From assembly GCF_001499905.1 (NCBI RefSeq), contig NZ_LQIS01000045.1, positions 1 to 64,000 of the forward strand: DNA of 64,000 nucleotides, in the 5' to 3' direction. This DNA comes from Mycobacterium sp. GA-1285. GTDB lineage: Bacteria > Actinomycetota > Actinomycetes > Mycobacteriales > Mycobacteriaceae. The position numbers and the translations under genes are program-made. The notes beneath the pieces were generated by a model. That model was not told where the DNA came from. It searched no databases and was given only the letters and a program-made list of their open reading frames with translations. Shown piece by piece: positions 47,330 through 55,800 of this stretch. How positions within the stretch are numbered: the first letter of the stretch is position 1; each line of letters begins with the position of its first letter.

Positions 47330-47413
47330 TGAGCTTCGCCCAGTGCTGGAACGTCGACCGGCCTATAGGCTGGGCTCCGGTGCCGGCTCGGAGCGGAGTC
47401 CACGGCGCCGGGG

Positions 47414-47716
47414 GTGATCGTGGCGTTGTCGCAGTCGATGGTCGGCTGGCTGCTGGTTGCGGCCGGTCTGCTGACGTTCCTGTTCGGGACGGCCTCGCGG
47501 GTGTTCATCGGGCGACGCCGCGAGACGAAGCCGGTGCGGATCATGGTGCACACGTTCCGCCGGACGGGGGTGGCGCGCGTGCTGTTCGGCAGGTTCGAAA
47601 GCGACGTGCTCGACGACGACGAGCTCGACGCGATGATCCTGATGCCGACCATCGTGATCGCCTGCGGGCTGTGCCTGACCGCGGTCTTTCTGCTCGGGTA
47701 CCAGAAGCTGGTGTAG
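47414..47716 (+). CDS. Small two-span membrane protein
   Basis: 100 residues from GTG (a second GTG lies two codons later). Two hydrophobic segments (SMVGWLLVAAGLLTFLFGTASRVFIG and ILMPTIVIACGLCLTAVFLLG) flank a basic then acidic loop (FRRTGVARVLFGRFESDVLDDDELDA). The gene ends 3 bp before the convergent MBL gene, the usual tight packing for real genes here. No family is recognised; function unknown. Confidence 0.6.
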   Translation: MIVALSQSMVGWLLVAAGLLTFLFGTASRVFIGRRRETKPVRIMVHTFRRTGVARVLFGRFESDVLDDDELDAMILMPTIVIACGLCLTAVFLLGYQKLV

Positions 47717-47719
47717 GGA

Positions 47720-48457
47720 TCAGCCTTCGGCGGCGGCGCGTTCGGCCGCATCGCGAATCGATCCGCGCCATAACGGGCCGTGTCCGGGGAGCAGCACCTC
47801 AGTGTCCAGAAGGCCGAGCGCCGACAGACTGCGCACGCAACCGTCCTGGTCGTGGTTGAAGAGCCCGGGCAGAAGCTGCGGTCCTGCGCGTGTCGAAAGA
47901 GGGTGCCCGGTGACCAGCGCATCGCCGCTCACCAGAACGCCGTCGACCAGAATCGAACAGTGCCCACCGGTGTGACCCGGCGTCGGAACGGCCATCGGCT
48001 CGCCGGGCAGACCCGCCGCCACGTCCTCGGTCAGGGGTTGGGCGGTGGGTATGCCATCGCGCACCATGGCGCCCTTGCGGGTGATCGCCACCGACCATGT
48101 GAGATAACGAGGACGCCAGATGTGCTTGGCGATGTCGGCCGGAGAGGCTTGTTCGAGATACTCCCGCTTGGCATGCCCGACTTCGGCGGCATGGCAGTAG
48201 ACCGGTGTGCCGTGCGTCTCGGCGAACCAGATCGCCGAGCCGAAATGGTCGATGTGGGCGTGGGTCAACAGGATTGCGCGCAGATCCTCCACCCCGAATC
48301 CGAGCTCGCGCAGCGACGCCAGCACGTCGTCGCGGCTGCCGGGGAACCCCGCGTCGATCAACATCACGCCCGCGCCGTCGGTCACCAGGGTCCAGTTGAC
48401 GAGGTCGGTGTACGCGAAATGGACGGTGTCGGTGATGGCGCTCAAGCTTGCTGCCAT
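47720..48457 (-). CDS. MBL-fold metallohydrolase (Rv0406c-like)
   Basis: 245 residues. Zinc-binding HxHxDH motif is in LLTHAHIDHFGSAI, then a His in PTPGHTGGHCSI and Asp in LVSGDALVTG, and the final His in LLPGHGPL. This is a glyoxalase II/beta-lactamase-like hydrolase; substrate unknown. It is divergent from fgd with 34 bp between, the same arrangement I recall for Rv0406c and fgd1 in M. tuberculosis. Confidence 0.9.
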   Translation of the reverse strand: MAASLSAITDTVHFAYTDLVNWTLVTDGAGVMLIDAGFPGSRDDVLASLRELGFGVEDLRAILLTHAHIDHFGSAIWFAETHGTPVYCHAAEVGHAKREYLEQASPADIAKHIWRPRYLTWSVAITRKGAMVRDGIPTAQPLTEDVAAGLPGEPMAVPTPGHTGGHCSILVDGVLVSGDALVTGHPLSTRAGPQLLPGLFNHDQDGCVRSLSALGLLDTEVLLPGHGPLWRGSIRDAAERAAAEG

Positions 48458-48491
48458 GTCGCGAGTTTAAGCAAGGGAGTAGAAACGAATC

Positions 48492-49514
48492 GTGGCTGAA
48501 CTCAAACCTGGACTGAAACTGGGCTATAAGGCGTCGGCGGAGCAGTTCGCTCCGCGGGAACTGGTCGAGCTCGCCGTGGCGGCCGAAGAGCACGGCATGG
48601 ACAGCGCGACCGTCAGTGACCACTTCCAGCCGTGGCGTCACGAGGGTGGCCACGCGCCGTTCTCCCTGGCGTGGATGACGGCGGTCGGCGAGCGCACCAA
48701 GAACCTCCTGCTCGGTACATCGGTGCTGACCCCGACGTTCCGCTACAACCCCGCGGTGATCGCGCAGGCGTTCGCCACCATGGGGTGCCTGTACCCGAAC
48801 CGGATCTTCCTCGGCGTGGGCACCGGCGAGGCGCTCAACGAGATCGCCACCGGCTACGAGGGCGACTGGCCCGAGTTCAAGGAGCGCTTCGCGCGGCTGC
48901 GGGAGTCGGTGCGGCTGATGCGCGAGTTGTGGCTGGGCGACCGGGTCGACTTCGACGGCGAGTACTACCACACGAAGGGCGCCTCCATCTACGACGTGCC
49001 CGAGGGCGGCATCCCGGTGTATATCGCCGCCGGCGGGCCGGTGGTGGCCAAGTACGCCGGCCGCGCGGGTGACGGGTTCATCTGCACCAGCGGCAAGGGC
49101 GAAGAGCTCTACAGGGACAAGCTCATCCCCGCCGTTCGCGAGGGTGCCGAGGCCGCGGGCCGCAACGCCGACGACATCGACCGGATGATCGAGATCAAGA
49201 TCTCCTACGACACCGATCCGGAGCTGGCCCTGGAGAACACCCGGTTCTGGGCGCCGCTGTCGCTGACCGCCGAACAGAAGCACTCCATCGACGATCCGAT
49301 CGAGATGGAGAAGGCCGCCGACGAGCTGCCCATCGAGCAGGTCGCCAAGCGCTGGATCGTCGCGTCGGATCCCGACGAGGCCGTCGAGAAGGTCAAGGAC
49401 TACGTCGACTGGGGGCTCAACCATCTGGTGTTCCACGCCCCGGGCCACGATCAGCGCCGATTCCTGGAGCTGTTCCAGCGCGACCTCGAGCCGAGGTTGC
49501 GTCGCCTGGGCTGA
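48492..49514 (+). CDS. fgd: F420-dependent glucose-6-phosphate dehydrogenase
   Basis: 340 residues from GTG; mycobacterial Fgd1 has 336. Known landmarks: AATVSDHFQPWRHEGGHAPFSLAWM (His40/Trp44 region), GTSVLTPTFRYNPAVIAQAFATMGCLYPNRIFLGVGTGEALNE and the phosphate-binding KGEELYRDKL loop region. It oxidises glucose 6-phosphate and reduces F420, supplying F420H2 to LLM-type reductases (including the one at 4638-5582). It is the last typical core gene before the polysaccharide locus. Confidence 0.97.
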   Translation: MAELKPGLKLGYKASAEQFAPRELVELAVAAEEHGMDSATVSDHFQPWRHEGGHAPFSLAWMTAVGERTKNLLLGTSVLTPTFRYNPAVIAQAFATMGCLYPNRIFLGVGTGEALNEIATGYEGDWPEFKERFARLRESVRLMRELWLGDRVDFDGEYYHTKGASIYDVPEGGIPVYIAAGGPVVAKYAGRAGDGFICTSGKGEELYRDKLIPAVREGAEAAGRNADDIDRMIEIKISYDTDPELALENTRFWAPLSLTAEQKHSIDDPIEMEKAADELPIEQVAKRWIVASDPDEAVEKVKDYVDWGLNHLVFHAPGHDQRRFLELFQRDLEPRLRRLG

Positions 49515-49688
49515 TCGGGCGCGCCGAACCGTCAACAACTGCAGCATGATTCGAGAAGTTAGCGACGCTCATCGGCCGCCAAGACTGGTGACGCAACTAA
49601 TTCACGCACATCGCCGCTCGACGAGCTCTTAAGCTATGCGCGTGGTGCACCCGATTGACAGCTGCAGCAACGCGACCGGAAGTGGCCG

Positions 49689-50948
49689 GTGAAGATCGCC
49701 ATCCTCGGTCTGGGGTATGTCGGCGTGACCGCTGCGGCGTGTCTGGCCCACAAGGGCCACGATGTAATCGGCATCGATCCTAACGCGACGAAAGTGGCTG
49801 CGGTTCTTGCCGGCCGATCCCCGGTCATCGAGCCAGGTGTCGAAGAACTGATCGCCGACGCGCGCGAGCGAGGCCTGATCAGCGCCAGCACGACGCTTGT
49901 TCCCGAAGTTGCCGACTGCGAGCTCGCCATCGTCTGTGTCGGCACGCCGAGCGCCGTCGACGGATCGCACAATATGACTTTCATCGCCGAGGTAACGCGC
50001 CAGCTCGCCGAATTGGTGAAGACGCATCCGAACAGCAAACTCACGGTGGCGTATCGGTCCACGATTCGGCCCGGGACGATGGAGGAGCTGATCCAGCCGA
50101 TCATCGATGGTGTGCTCGGCGAAGGTGCGTCGCGTATCGAGCTCGTGTACAACCCAGAGTTCCTTCGTGAGTCCTCTGCGGTCGCCGACTACTACTCGCC
50201 GCCCAAAATCGTCGTTGGCACGAAGACCGGGGCCCCCTGCGCCGCGCTGGACAAAATCAATGAGGGCATCGACGCGCCGGTGTTCAATGTCAAGTACCGC
50301 GAGAGTGAGATCACCAAGTTCGTGGACAACACGTTCCACGCGGTCAAGACGGTCTTTGCCAATGAGATCGGACGTGTGTGTACCCAACTTGGGATCAGTG
50401 CCGCCGAAGTTCACAAGATCTTTATCTCCGATACCACGCTCAACATATCGCCCTATTACTTGAGGCCGGGAGGTGCTTTCGGGGGATCGTGCCTGCCGAA
50501 AGACGTTCGGGCACTTCAGCACATCTCGCGAACGACGGCTGCCTTCACGCATCTCATCGACTCACTGATCACCTCGAATGAGGCGCATAAGACATTCCTG
50601 TTCGAGCACGTCACTTCAGGTTTGGCGTATGGGTCCCGAGTACTACTGTTAGGCATCGCATTCAAGGACGAAAGTGATGATCTGCGCGAGAGTCCGAACG
50701 TCGATCTGGCTCGGATGCTGATCACAGCCGGTCATCAGCTGTCGATTTTCGACCCACATGTGGCCCCGCAGAACCTGATCGGACAAAACCTGGGCGTGCT
50801 TTCGAACTCCCCCTTCATCAGGGACTTGCTCGTAGACCAAGCAGTGGTCGAGAGCTCGGAATGGGATCTCGTCATCGATTCGCGAAGTTCCGCCGGAAGG
50901 TACTCACTGACAGCCACCCGCATCATCGACATCAACCGGTTGGCATAG
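49689..50948 (+). CDS. Nucleotide-sugar 6-dehydrogenase, AlgD (GDP-mannose dehydrogenase)-like
   Basis: 419 residues from GTG. N-terminal Rossmann GLGYVG, CVGTPS, NPEFLRESSA, and catalytic Cys268 in GGSCLPKDVRAL; C-terminal Rossmann with SDDLRESPNVDLARMLI. The GMD-type context (LNISPYYLRPGGAFGGSCLPKD) matches P. aeruginosa AlgD as I recall it, including Cys268, more than UDP-glucose dehydrogenases. It probably makes GDP-mannuronate or UDP-glucuronate for the glycan. Upstream spacer 49515-49688 shows a TAAGCT -10-like hexamer at 49630. It opens the locus. Confidence 0.87.
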   Translation: MKIAILGLGYVGVTAAACLAHKGHDVIGIDPNATKVAAVLAGRSPVIEPGVEELIADARERGLISASTTLVPEVADCELAIVCVGTPSAVDGSHNMTFIAEVTRQLAELVKTHPNSKLTVAYRSTIRPGTMEELIQPIIDGVLGEGASRIELVYNPEFLRESSAVADYYSPPKIVVGTKTGAPCAALDKINEGIDAPVFNVKYRESEITKFVDNTFHAVKTVFANEIGRVCTQLGISAAEVHKIFISDTTLNISPYYLRPGGAFGGSCLPKDVRALQHISRTTAAFTHLIDSLITSNEAHKTFLFEHVTSGLAYGSRVLLLGIAFKDESDDLRESPNVDLARMLITAGHQLSIFDPHVAPQNLIGQNLGVLSNSPFIRDLLVDQAVVESSEWDLVIDSRSSAGRYSLTATRIIDINRLA

Positions 50949-50989
50949 CGGTCGACCAAAGATGGATTTCTTTGAGGAGGTCCTGCGTC

Positions 50990-52321
50990 ATGGCTGAGGG
51001 TTCGCTGCCCAAGACCATGGAATGTGTGCGTAGCCGGCATCCTTTGCGAATCGCTTTGGTTTACAGTCGCTTTCCTTTTCCAATGATGCGTGGCGACCAG
51101 ATGACAGTGGCACACCTCTTAGGCTTTCTGGCCGCCCGTGGTCATGCGGTCGATTTATATACGCTCGCCGTCGACGGAGAATTGGACGCCAAGCAAACAC
51201 ACTGGCTTCAGGAAGTTTGTCGCACCGTTCAGATCTATCCGCAACCATGGCATGCAAAGGTGACGGGGCTTGCTTGCGGGCTGTTCGTATTGCTACCACT
51301 GCAGGTGAGCATTTTTCGAAACTCGAAGTTGAAGCGAGATCTGTCGCGGGCGATCAACTCGGATGACTATGACGTCGTCTATTGCTACTACCCCCGCACT
51401 GCGCCGGCCGTACCACGCCGTTTGAGCACCAGGACGGCAGCCGTATCGTTCCTGGCGCTCCAACTGTCGCAGACGCTCAACACCAAACGTATGGCGCAGT
51501 ACGAACGCAGCAGGATGAAGCGACTCGTCTACCGAATCGAAACTGTGCTGATGGGGCGTTACGAGGCTCGAGTCTGGAAGGACTTCGACAAGGTTGTGCT
51601 CATCGGGCCGGCTGACGTTGCGGCTGTCAAGGAGCAATGCCGCAAACATGGCGAGCCCGAGATCGACAATTGGATTTATGGGGCACACGGAACCGATACG
51701 AAAAAATTCGTGGCTGCTGATCCGAATGAGGTTGTGCCAGGCCGAATCATCTTTTCCGGCTCGATGCTGTATCCGCCCAACATCTACGCCGTGCTCTGGT
51801 TCGTAGACAATGTCTGGCCCGCTGTGCGGGCCCAGATTCCGGAGGCAAAATTCATCGTCCAAGGCCGTGACCCTGCTGCGAAGATCGTCGAGTTGGACGG
51901 GCGAGATGGAATCTCAGTCACAGGCACAGTTCCAGACGTCGGCGTGCTCATCCGCTCTGCGCAGGTGTGTGTGAATCCGATGCTTGCCGCAGGAGGGATG
52001 CAGAACAAGCTCATCGAGTACATGGCGTGCGGCAAGGCAGTCGTGGCAACCTCTGTGGCCAACGAAGGGATACGCGCACCAGACACGGCACTGGTTATCG
52101 CCGACGATGCGCATGCGTTCGCGAGCGCCGTGATTCACTTGCTCAGCGAGCCTGATGAAGCGGCGAGGTTGGGATCCGCGGCGCGCCGATACGTTCTGTC
52201 CGAGTGGACCTGGGAGAAACATTTTCTCGATCTGGAGGCGGCGTTCCATCACGCGTTGGAAGGGTCTACCGCCCGCAGCGCATTTCCGCCGCGCGACACT
52301 AGCCGACCGATTGGTCAATGA
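50990..52321 (+). CDS. GT4 glycosyltransferase, EPS type
   Basis: 443 residues from ATG 50990, fixed by GAGGAGG at 50974-50980; the frame is open further upstream inside the dehydrogenase gene. The N-terminus RIALVYSRFPFPMMRGDQMTVAHLLGFLAARGHAVDLYTL resembles TIGR03087-type transferases of EPS/exosortase loci. The donor domain has FSGSMLYPPNIYAVLWFVDNVWP and GGMQNKLIEYMACGKAVVAT. It transfers a sugar in the cytosol; specificity unknown. It overlaps the convergent gene by 23 bp. Confidence 0.9.
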   Translation: MAEGSLPKTMECVRSRHPLRIALVYSRFPFPMMRGDQMTVAHLLGFLAARGHAVDLYTLAVDGELDAKQTHWLQEVCRTVQIYPQPWHAKVTGLACGLFVLLPLQVSIFRNSKLKRDLSRAINSDDYDVVYCYYPRTAPAVPRRLSTRTAAVSFLALQLSQTLNTKRMAQYERSRMKRLVYRIETVLMGRYEARVWKDFDKVVLIGPADVAAVKEQCRKHGEPEIDNWIYGAHGTDTKKFVAADPNEVVPGRIIFSGSMLYPPNIYAVLWFVDNVWPAVRAQIPEAKFIVQGRDPAAKIVELDGRDGISVTGTVPDVGVLIRSAQVCVNPMLAAGGMQNKLIEYMACGKAVVATSVANEGIRAPDTALVIADDAHAFASAVIHLLSEPDEAARLGSAARRYVLSEWTWEKHFLDLEAAFHHALEGSTARSAFPPRDTSRPIGQ

Positions 52322-53360
52322 CCTGTAGACGATCCAGCGGTATGCCGCGAAGGGCGTCGTCGGCGTCCCACCTCAAACCCGCCTGTTCGTAGACGGTTCC
52401 GATGAAGTCACGGGTCGCCATGGGGTCCAATTCGAAGGAGACACCCAACGGAGCGGAACTGGTGTCGATGACATAGGCGCCGTAAGTCTGCAGTGCCCGC
52501 GCCACTGTGCGCACGGCAGGAGTGAGGGCGAGTTCATTCAGATCCAGTGTCGGATCTAATCGGATGAGCGCGCCCTCTGGGATGCAATCCGGCTCCGGGT
52601 ACTTCCCGTCGGTCTTGATCGCCGGTGCTACGAACACGTTCGTGCACGCGAACTTGCTCTGGAGCGCTAGTGCGTGCGGGATGTCGCGGTTCTCGATCTC
52701 AGAGAGCCGGATGACCCCGGCCAGCCTCGAAGCACCAGATCCCGTCGCGTGCCCTTCGCTCCGATCGCTGTTCACCCAGCCCGACCCCTCCAAGTGGGTA
52801 ACTGCACCGAAACTAGTCGTCCACTGGCCGTCCTTGCGGCTCGCTTGCCAGAACTCGAACACCAAGCCGCTGGATCGGTCGATGACGACCATTGCTCCGT
52901 CGCTGCCCGTGTGCGGACGGGCTTCGTCGGGAATGGGGACGTCATGCCCGTCGAACGGGCATGGCCCCCAGTCGGTAACGGTGCATCGCACGCGATGGCG
53001 CTGACTCGTCGCGTCGGCTTCATAAATCGGGATACCGAATTCGACGAGGTTCGAGTGCAGACCGTCTGCCGTGAGCCGTCGGATGATTGCCTGGCTGTTT
53101 TTCGTCGTAGTGGCGTTGTCCGGTATCGGTGTGCGGAAGGGGCTGTCGGACGCCGACGGCTCAGGGCCCGCGGTGGATGTTTCCGGCGAACCAGCAGTTC
53201 TCATATCTTGCATTACCGTCGCGGCAGCGAGCAGAAGCAAGACCGCCGCGACCACACATGCGGCGATCCGCACAGGATGCTTCGTGTGCGCTGCCGCAGG
53301 TCGCCGTGGCTGCTGACGTGGCGTGCGAACGTTAGTCAAAGTCAAGTTGCTCCCCTGCAT
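52299..53360 (-). CDS. Anchored secreted protein of unknown function in the glycan locus
   Basis: 353 residues from ATG 53360; a TTG at 53345 after AGGGGAG is an alternative. One N-terminal span (VRIAACVVAAVLLLLAAATV) leads to a large outer domain. Its segments (VVIDRSSGLVFEFWQAS, RLAGVIRLSEIENRDIPHALAL, EGALIRLDPTLDLNELALTPAVRTVARALQTYGAYVIDTSS) match a widespread secreted family I know by pattern but not by function. It has two Cys in CTVTDWGPC. It is the only gene of the first block on the minus strand. A glycan-binding or -cleaving role is a guess. Confidence 0.75.
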   Translation of the reverse strand: MQGSNLTLTNVRTPRQQPRRPAAAHTKHPVRIAACVVAAVLLLLAAATVMQDMRTAGSPETSTAGPEPSASDSPFRTPIPDNATTTKNSQAIIRRLTADGLHSNLVEFGIPIYEADATSQRHRVRCTVTDWGPCPFDGHDVPIPDEARPHTGSDGAMVVIDRSSGLVFEFWQASRKDGQWTTSFGAVTHLEGSGWVNSDRSEGHATGSGASRLAGVIRLSEIENRDIPHALALQSKFACTNVFVAPAIKTDGKYPEPDCIPEGALIRLDPTLDLNELALTPAVRTVARALQTYGAYVIDTSSAPLGVSFELDPMATRDFIGTVYEQAGLRWDADDALRGIPLDRLQVIDQSVG

Positions 53361-53518
53361 TGATAGCACGAGGTGCGGCGTACTGGATTCGCGTTGAGAT
53401 CGCTCGTGACGGGGCGTGTGAACGGACTTTCACAGCGACCTCCCCGAATGACGTTAAGCTGGCCCGGCGGTCGGAAATCTGGTTACGGCGGGTTCGAGTC
53501 GGCGCGGAGGACAGTTGG

Positions 53519-54634
53519 GTGGGGAGTCGTCGCCGGGTTACGCGGGTCTTGATGATCCTCGACTCCTTCAGCTTCGGCGGCGCCGAGAACCTCATCGCAG
53601 AGCTCGGTTCGCACGCGCCCGATTCGCTGCAACTGTCGGTGGCAAGTCTGGCGCCCGCTAGTCAGGGCCGCAATGCAATGCTTGGTCGACTCACCGACGC
53701 TGGCCTTGAACCCGTATACCTTTCGGTGAACAGGCTTGCCGATCTACGCGGATTCGTGAGCCTGGTTCGTACGCTGCGACGTGCGCCTGTCGATGTCGTA
53801 CACGCGCAATTGGGCTACGCCGCTATCGTGGTTCCGTTGGCAGCACGGCTGGCCCGCAAGCCGGCGGTTGCCACGCTCCACCTGAGTCCGCAACCCCACC
53901 AGCGGCGCCGTGAATGGCTCAAAGAGCGACTCTCGGTGCGGATCCCGGCCCGGTTGGGTCGGGTCGTTTTCGTCTCTCAACACGTATACGACGAGTTCGC
54001 ACGCCGGCACGGACCCGCTCGCGCGACGTGGCGGGTGATTCCGAATGGTGTCGATCTCGACCGTTTCCGGATCCGACCGCGTACAGATCGAGCCGCGAGC
54101 CCGGTGTGGGCGTCGGTCGCGGCTCTCCGCCCGGACAAGAACCATGTAGATCTCGTCCGCGCGTGGTCCCGTGTTGTCGCCGCATTTCCCGAAGCCAGCC
54201 TGCTGATCGTCGGGGACGGACCATCTCGTGATGACATCGAACGCGAGGTGGCCGTCCACCAGCTGCAAGCATCTGTGCGGTTGCTTGGTCGTCGCGAGGA
54301 TGTGGCAGAGATCCTGAGTTCTGTCGACGGTGTCGTAACGGCGTCGGTTGATGAGGCTCTGCCGACAGCACTCATCGAAGCAGCTGCGTGCGGACTTCCC
54401 GTGGTTGCGGCCGACGCGGGTGGTACCCGCGAGATCGTCGAGGATGGCGTGACGGGCCGCCTGGTACCCCTCCGCGATGTGTCGGCTCTCGCAGAAGCGT
54501 TGTTGACTACCATTGCGGACCCGGTCACTGCGGCTGCCTATGGCGCCGCCGGCCGCGCGGTCGTCGAGTCCAAATACTCCTTCCCGCGGTGGGTGGAGAA
54601 CTTGGAGACCCTCTACGCGGAACTCTTGCGATGA
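53519..54634 (+). CDS. GT4 glycosyltransferase
   Basis: 371 residues from GTG 53519, chosen for the GGAGG site eight bases upstream. The GT-B fold is seen as RVLMILDSFSFGGAENLIAEL at the start, then FVSQHVYDEF...VIPNGVDLDRF, and the donor site EALPTALIEAAACGLPVVA with the E-x7-E pair. It is divergent from the anchored secreted protein gene, with promoters likely in 53361-53518. It overlaps the next GT gene by 4 bp. Donor and acceptor are unknown. Confidence 0.93.
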   Translation: MGSRRRVTRVLMILDSFSFGGAENLIAELGSHAPDSLQLSVASLAPASQGRNAMLGRLTDAGLEPVYLSVNRLADLRGFVSLVRTLRRAPVDVVHAQLGYAAIVVPLAARLARKPAVATLHLSPQPHQRRREWLKERLSVRIPARLGRVVFVSQHVYDEFARRHGPARATWRVIPNGVDLDRFRIRPRTDRAASPVWASVAALRPDKNHVDLVRAWSRVVAAFPEASLLIVGDGPSRDDIEREVAVHQLQASVRLLGRREDVAEILSSVDGVVTASVDEALPTALIEAAACGLPVVAADAGGTREIVEDGVTGRLVPLRDVSALAEALLTTIADPVTAAAYGAAGRAVVESKYSFPRWVENLETLYAELLR

Positions 54635-55800
54635 CGACCCGAGGCGAAGGTGCAGCCTCAGCGCCTGCCATCACCGTGGCGCACGTCATCCATTCTCTCG
54701 GTGCCGGCGGTGCCGAACAGGTCTTGATCGAACTCGCTCGGGTGGCGCCGTCGGCAGGCCTACGCATGATCGTGATCGGCCTCTCCGACGGCCACTCGGA
54801 CGGACAGCTCGACAATCGTGTCGCTCCGCAGCTGCAGGCCCTCGGCGTGAAGGTATACGAGCTTCATGCGGCTCGTTATGACCCGACCGCGGTGATCCGG
54901 GTCGCCCAAATCGTGAGTGACGAAAACGTTGACGTCGTTCACACCCACCTCAAACATGCCGACGTGGTCGGTGGCCTGGCCGCTCTGTTCGCGCGTATCC
55001 CGTCGGTGTCGACGTTGCATGTGATCGACATCCCGACATCGCGCATGCATCGTCTGCGGGTGAACATCGCAGCGCGAGCGCGTCGACTCCTCTCCGGCAC
55101 GGTTATCGCGCTGTCCACCGAGCAGAATGATTGGTACCGCCGGTACGCGGGTCCTCACCCGAACGTAGCGATGGTGCCCAACGGAGTCATCGAGCTCGAG
55201 GTCCGCCGGGACCGGGCGACAGTCCGTTCGGAGATCGGGGTCTCGCCCGAAACCACCCTGGCGCTTGTGCTCAGCCTCATGAAGCCAGTGAAGGGACATG
55301 CCCAACTCTTGGAAGCGATCCGCCTCGTTCCACCCGAAGTGCCTGTGACCTTCGCTCTCGCCGGCGACGGCCCGCTGCTCGACGAGGTCCGGTCGACGGT
55401 CGAGGGCGACAGTTTGCTTCGCGGCAGAGTGCGAATACTGGGCTTCCGCACCGATGTTGCCGACCTGTTGTCCGCATGCGACTTCGTTGTCCACCCCTCG
55501 ATACAGGACGCATTGCCGACCGCATTGATCTCGGCTCTCGCTGCAGGGCGTCCCATCGTGGCGACCGATGTCGGAGGCATACCCGATATCGTCGGTCCGG
55601 GCTGTGGCGTCTTGGTCCAGCCAGCCGACCCGTCCGCATTGAGCGCCGCAATTGTCGACATGACCGAACTGATCCGCTCCGAGCCGACCCGTGCAGAAGA
55701 TATTCGCCGCGCCGGCCGGGAGATGTATGAAAATCGCTTCAGCGCCGATATGTGGGTGGATAACTTGCGCAAAGTCTATGAGCGGTTGATGCGCCTATGA
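54631..55800 (+). CDS. GT4-like glycosyltransferase with modified donor motif
   Basis: 389 residues from ATG overlapping the previous stop. N-terminus TVAHVIHSLGAGGAEQVLIELARVAP, linker MVPNGVIELEV, and donor domain FALAGDGPLLDEV...HPSIQDALPTALISALAAGRPIVATDVGG. The E-x7-E motif reads D-x7-S, so the usual catalytic-site Glu pair is absent; the fold is otherwise intact. It may use a variant mechanism or be a partner subunit. It overlaps the next gene by 4 bp. Confidence 0.9.
   Translation: MTTRGEGAASAPAITVAHVIHSLGAGGAEQVLIELARVAPSAGLRMIVIGLSDGHSDGQLDNRVAPQLQALGVKVYELHAARYDPTAVIRVAQIVSDENVDVVHTHLKHADVVGGLAALFARIPSVSTLHVIDIPTSRMHRLRVNIAARARRLLSGTVIALSTEQNDWYRRYAGPHPNVAMVPNGVIELEVRRDRATVRSEIGVSPETTLALVLSLMKPVKGHAQLLEAIRLVPPEVPVTFALAGDGPLLDEVRSTVEGDSLLRGRVRILGFRTDVADLLSACDFVVHPSIQDALPTALISALAAGRPIVATDVGGIPDIVGPGCGVLVQPADPSALSAAIVDMTELIRSEPTRAEDIRRAGREMYENRFSADMWVDNLRKVYERLMRL

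Noticed and set aside
47799..49547. 582-codon minus-strand open frame across fgd and the MBL gene
   Set aside because: Antisense to fgd and out of frame with the MBL gene; composition artefact.
50861..50989. Upstream extension of the first GT4 gene into the dehydrogenase gene
   Set aside because: The extension is out of frame with the dehydrogenase, has no homology, and a strong ribosome site precedes ATG 50990.
53360..53518. Upstream extension of the second GT4 gene from ATG 53360
   Set aside because: The ATG would overlap the divergent gene start and lacks a ribosome site, while GTG 53519 has GGAGG upstream and begins the GT fold.
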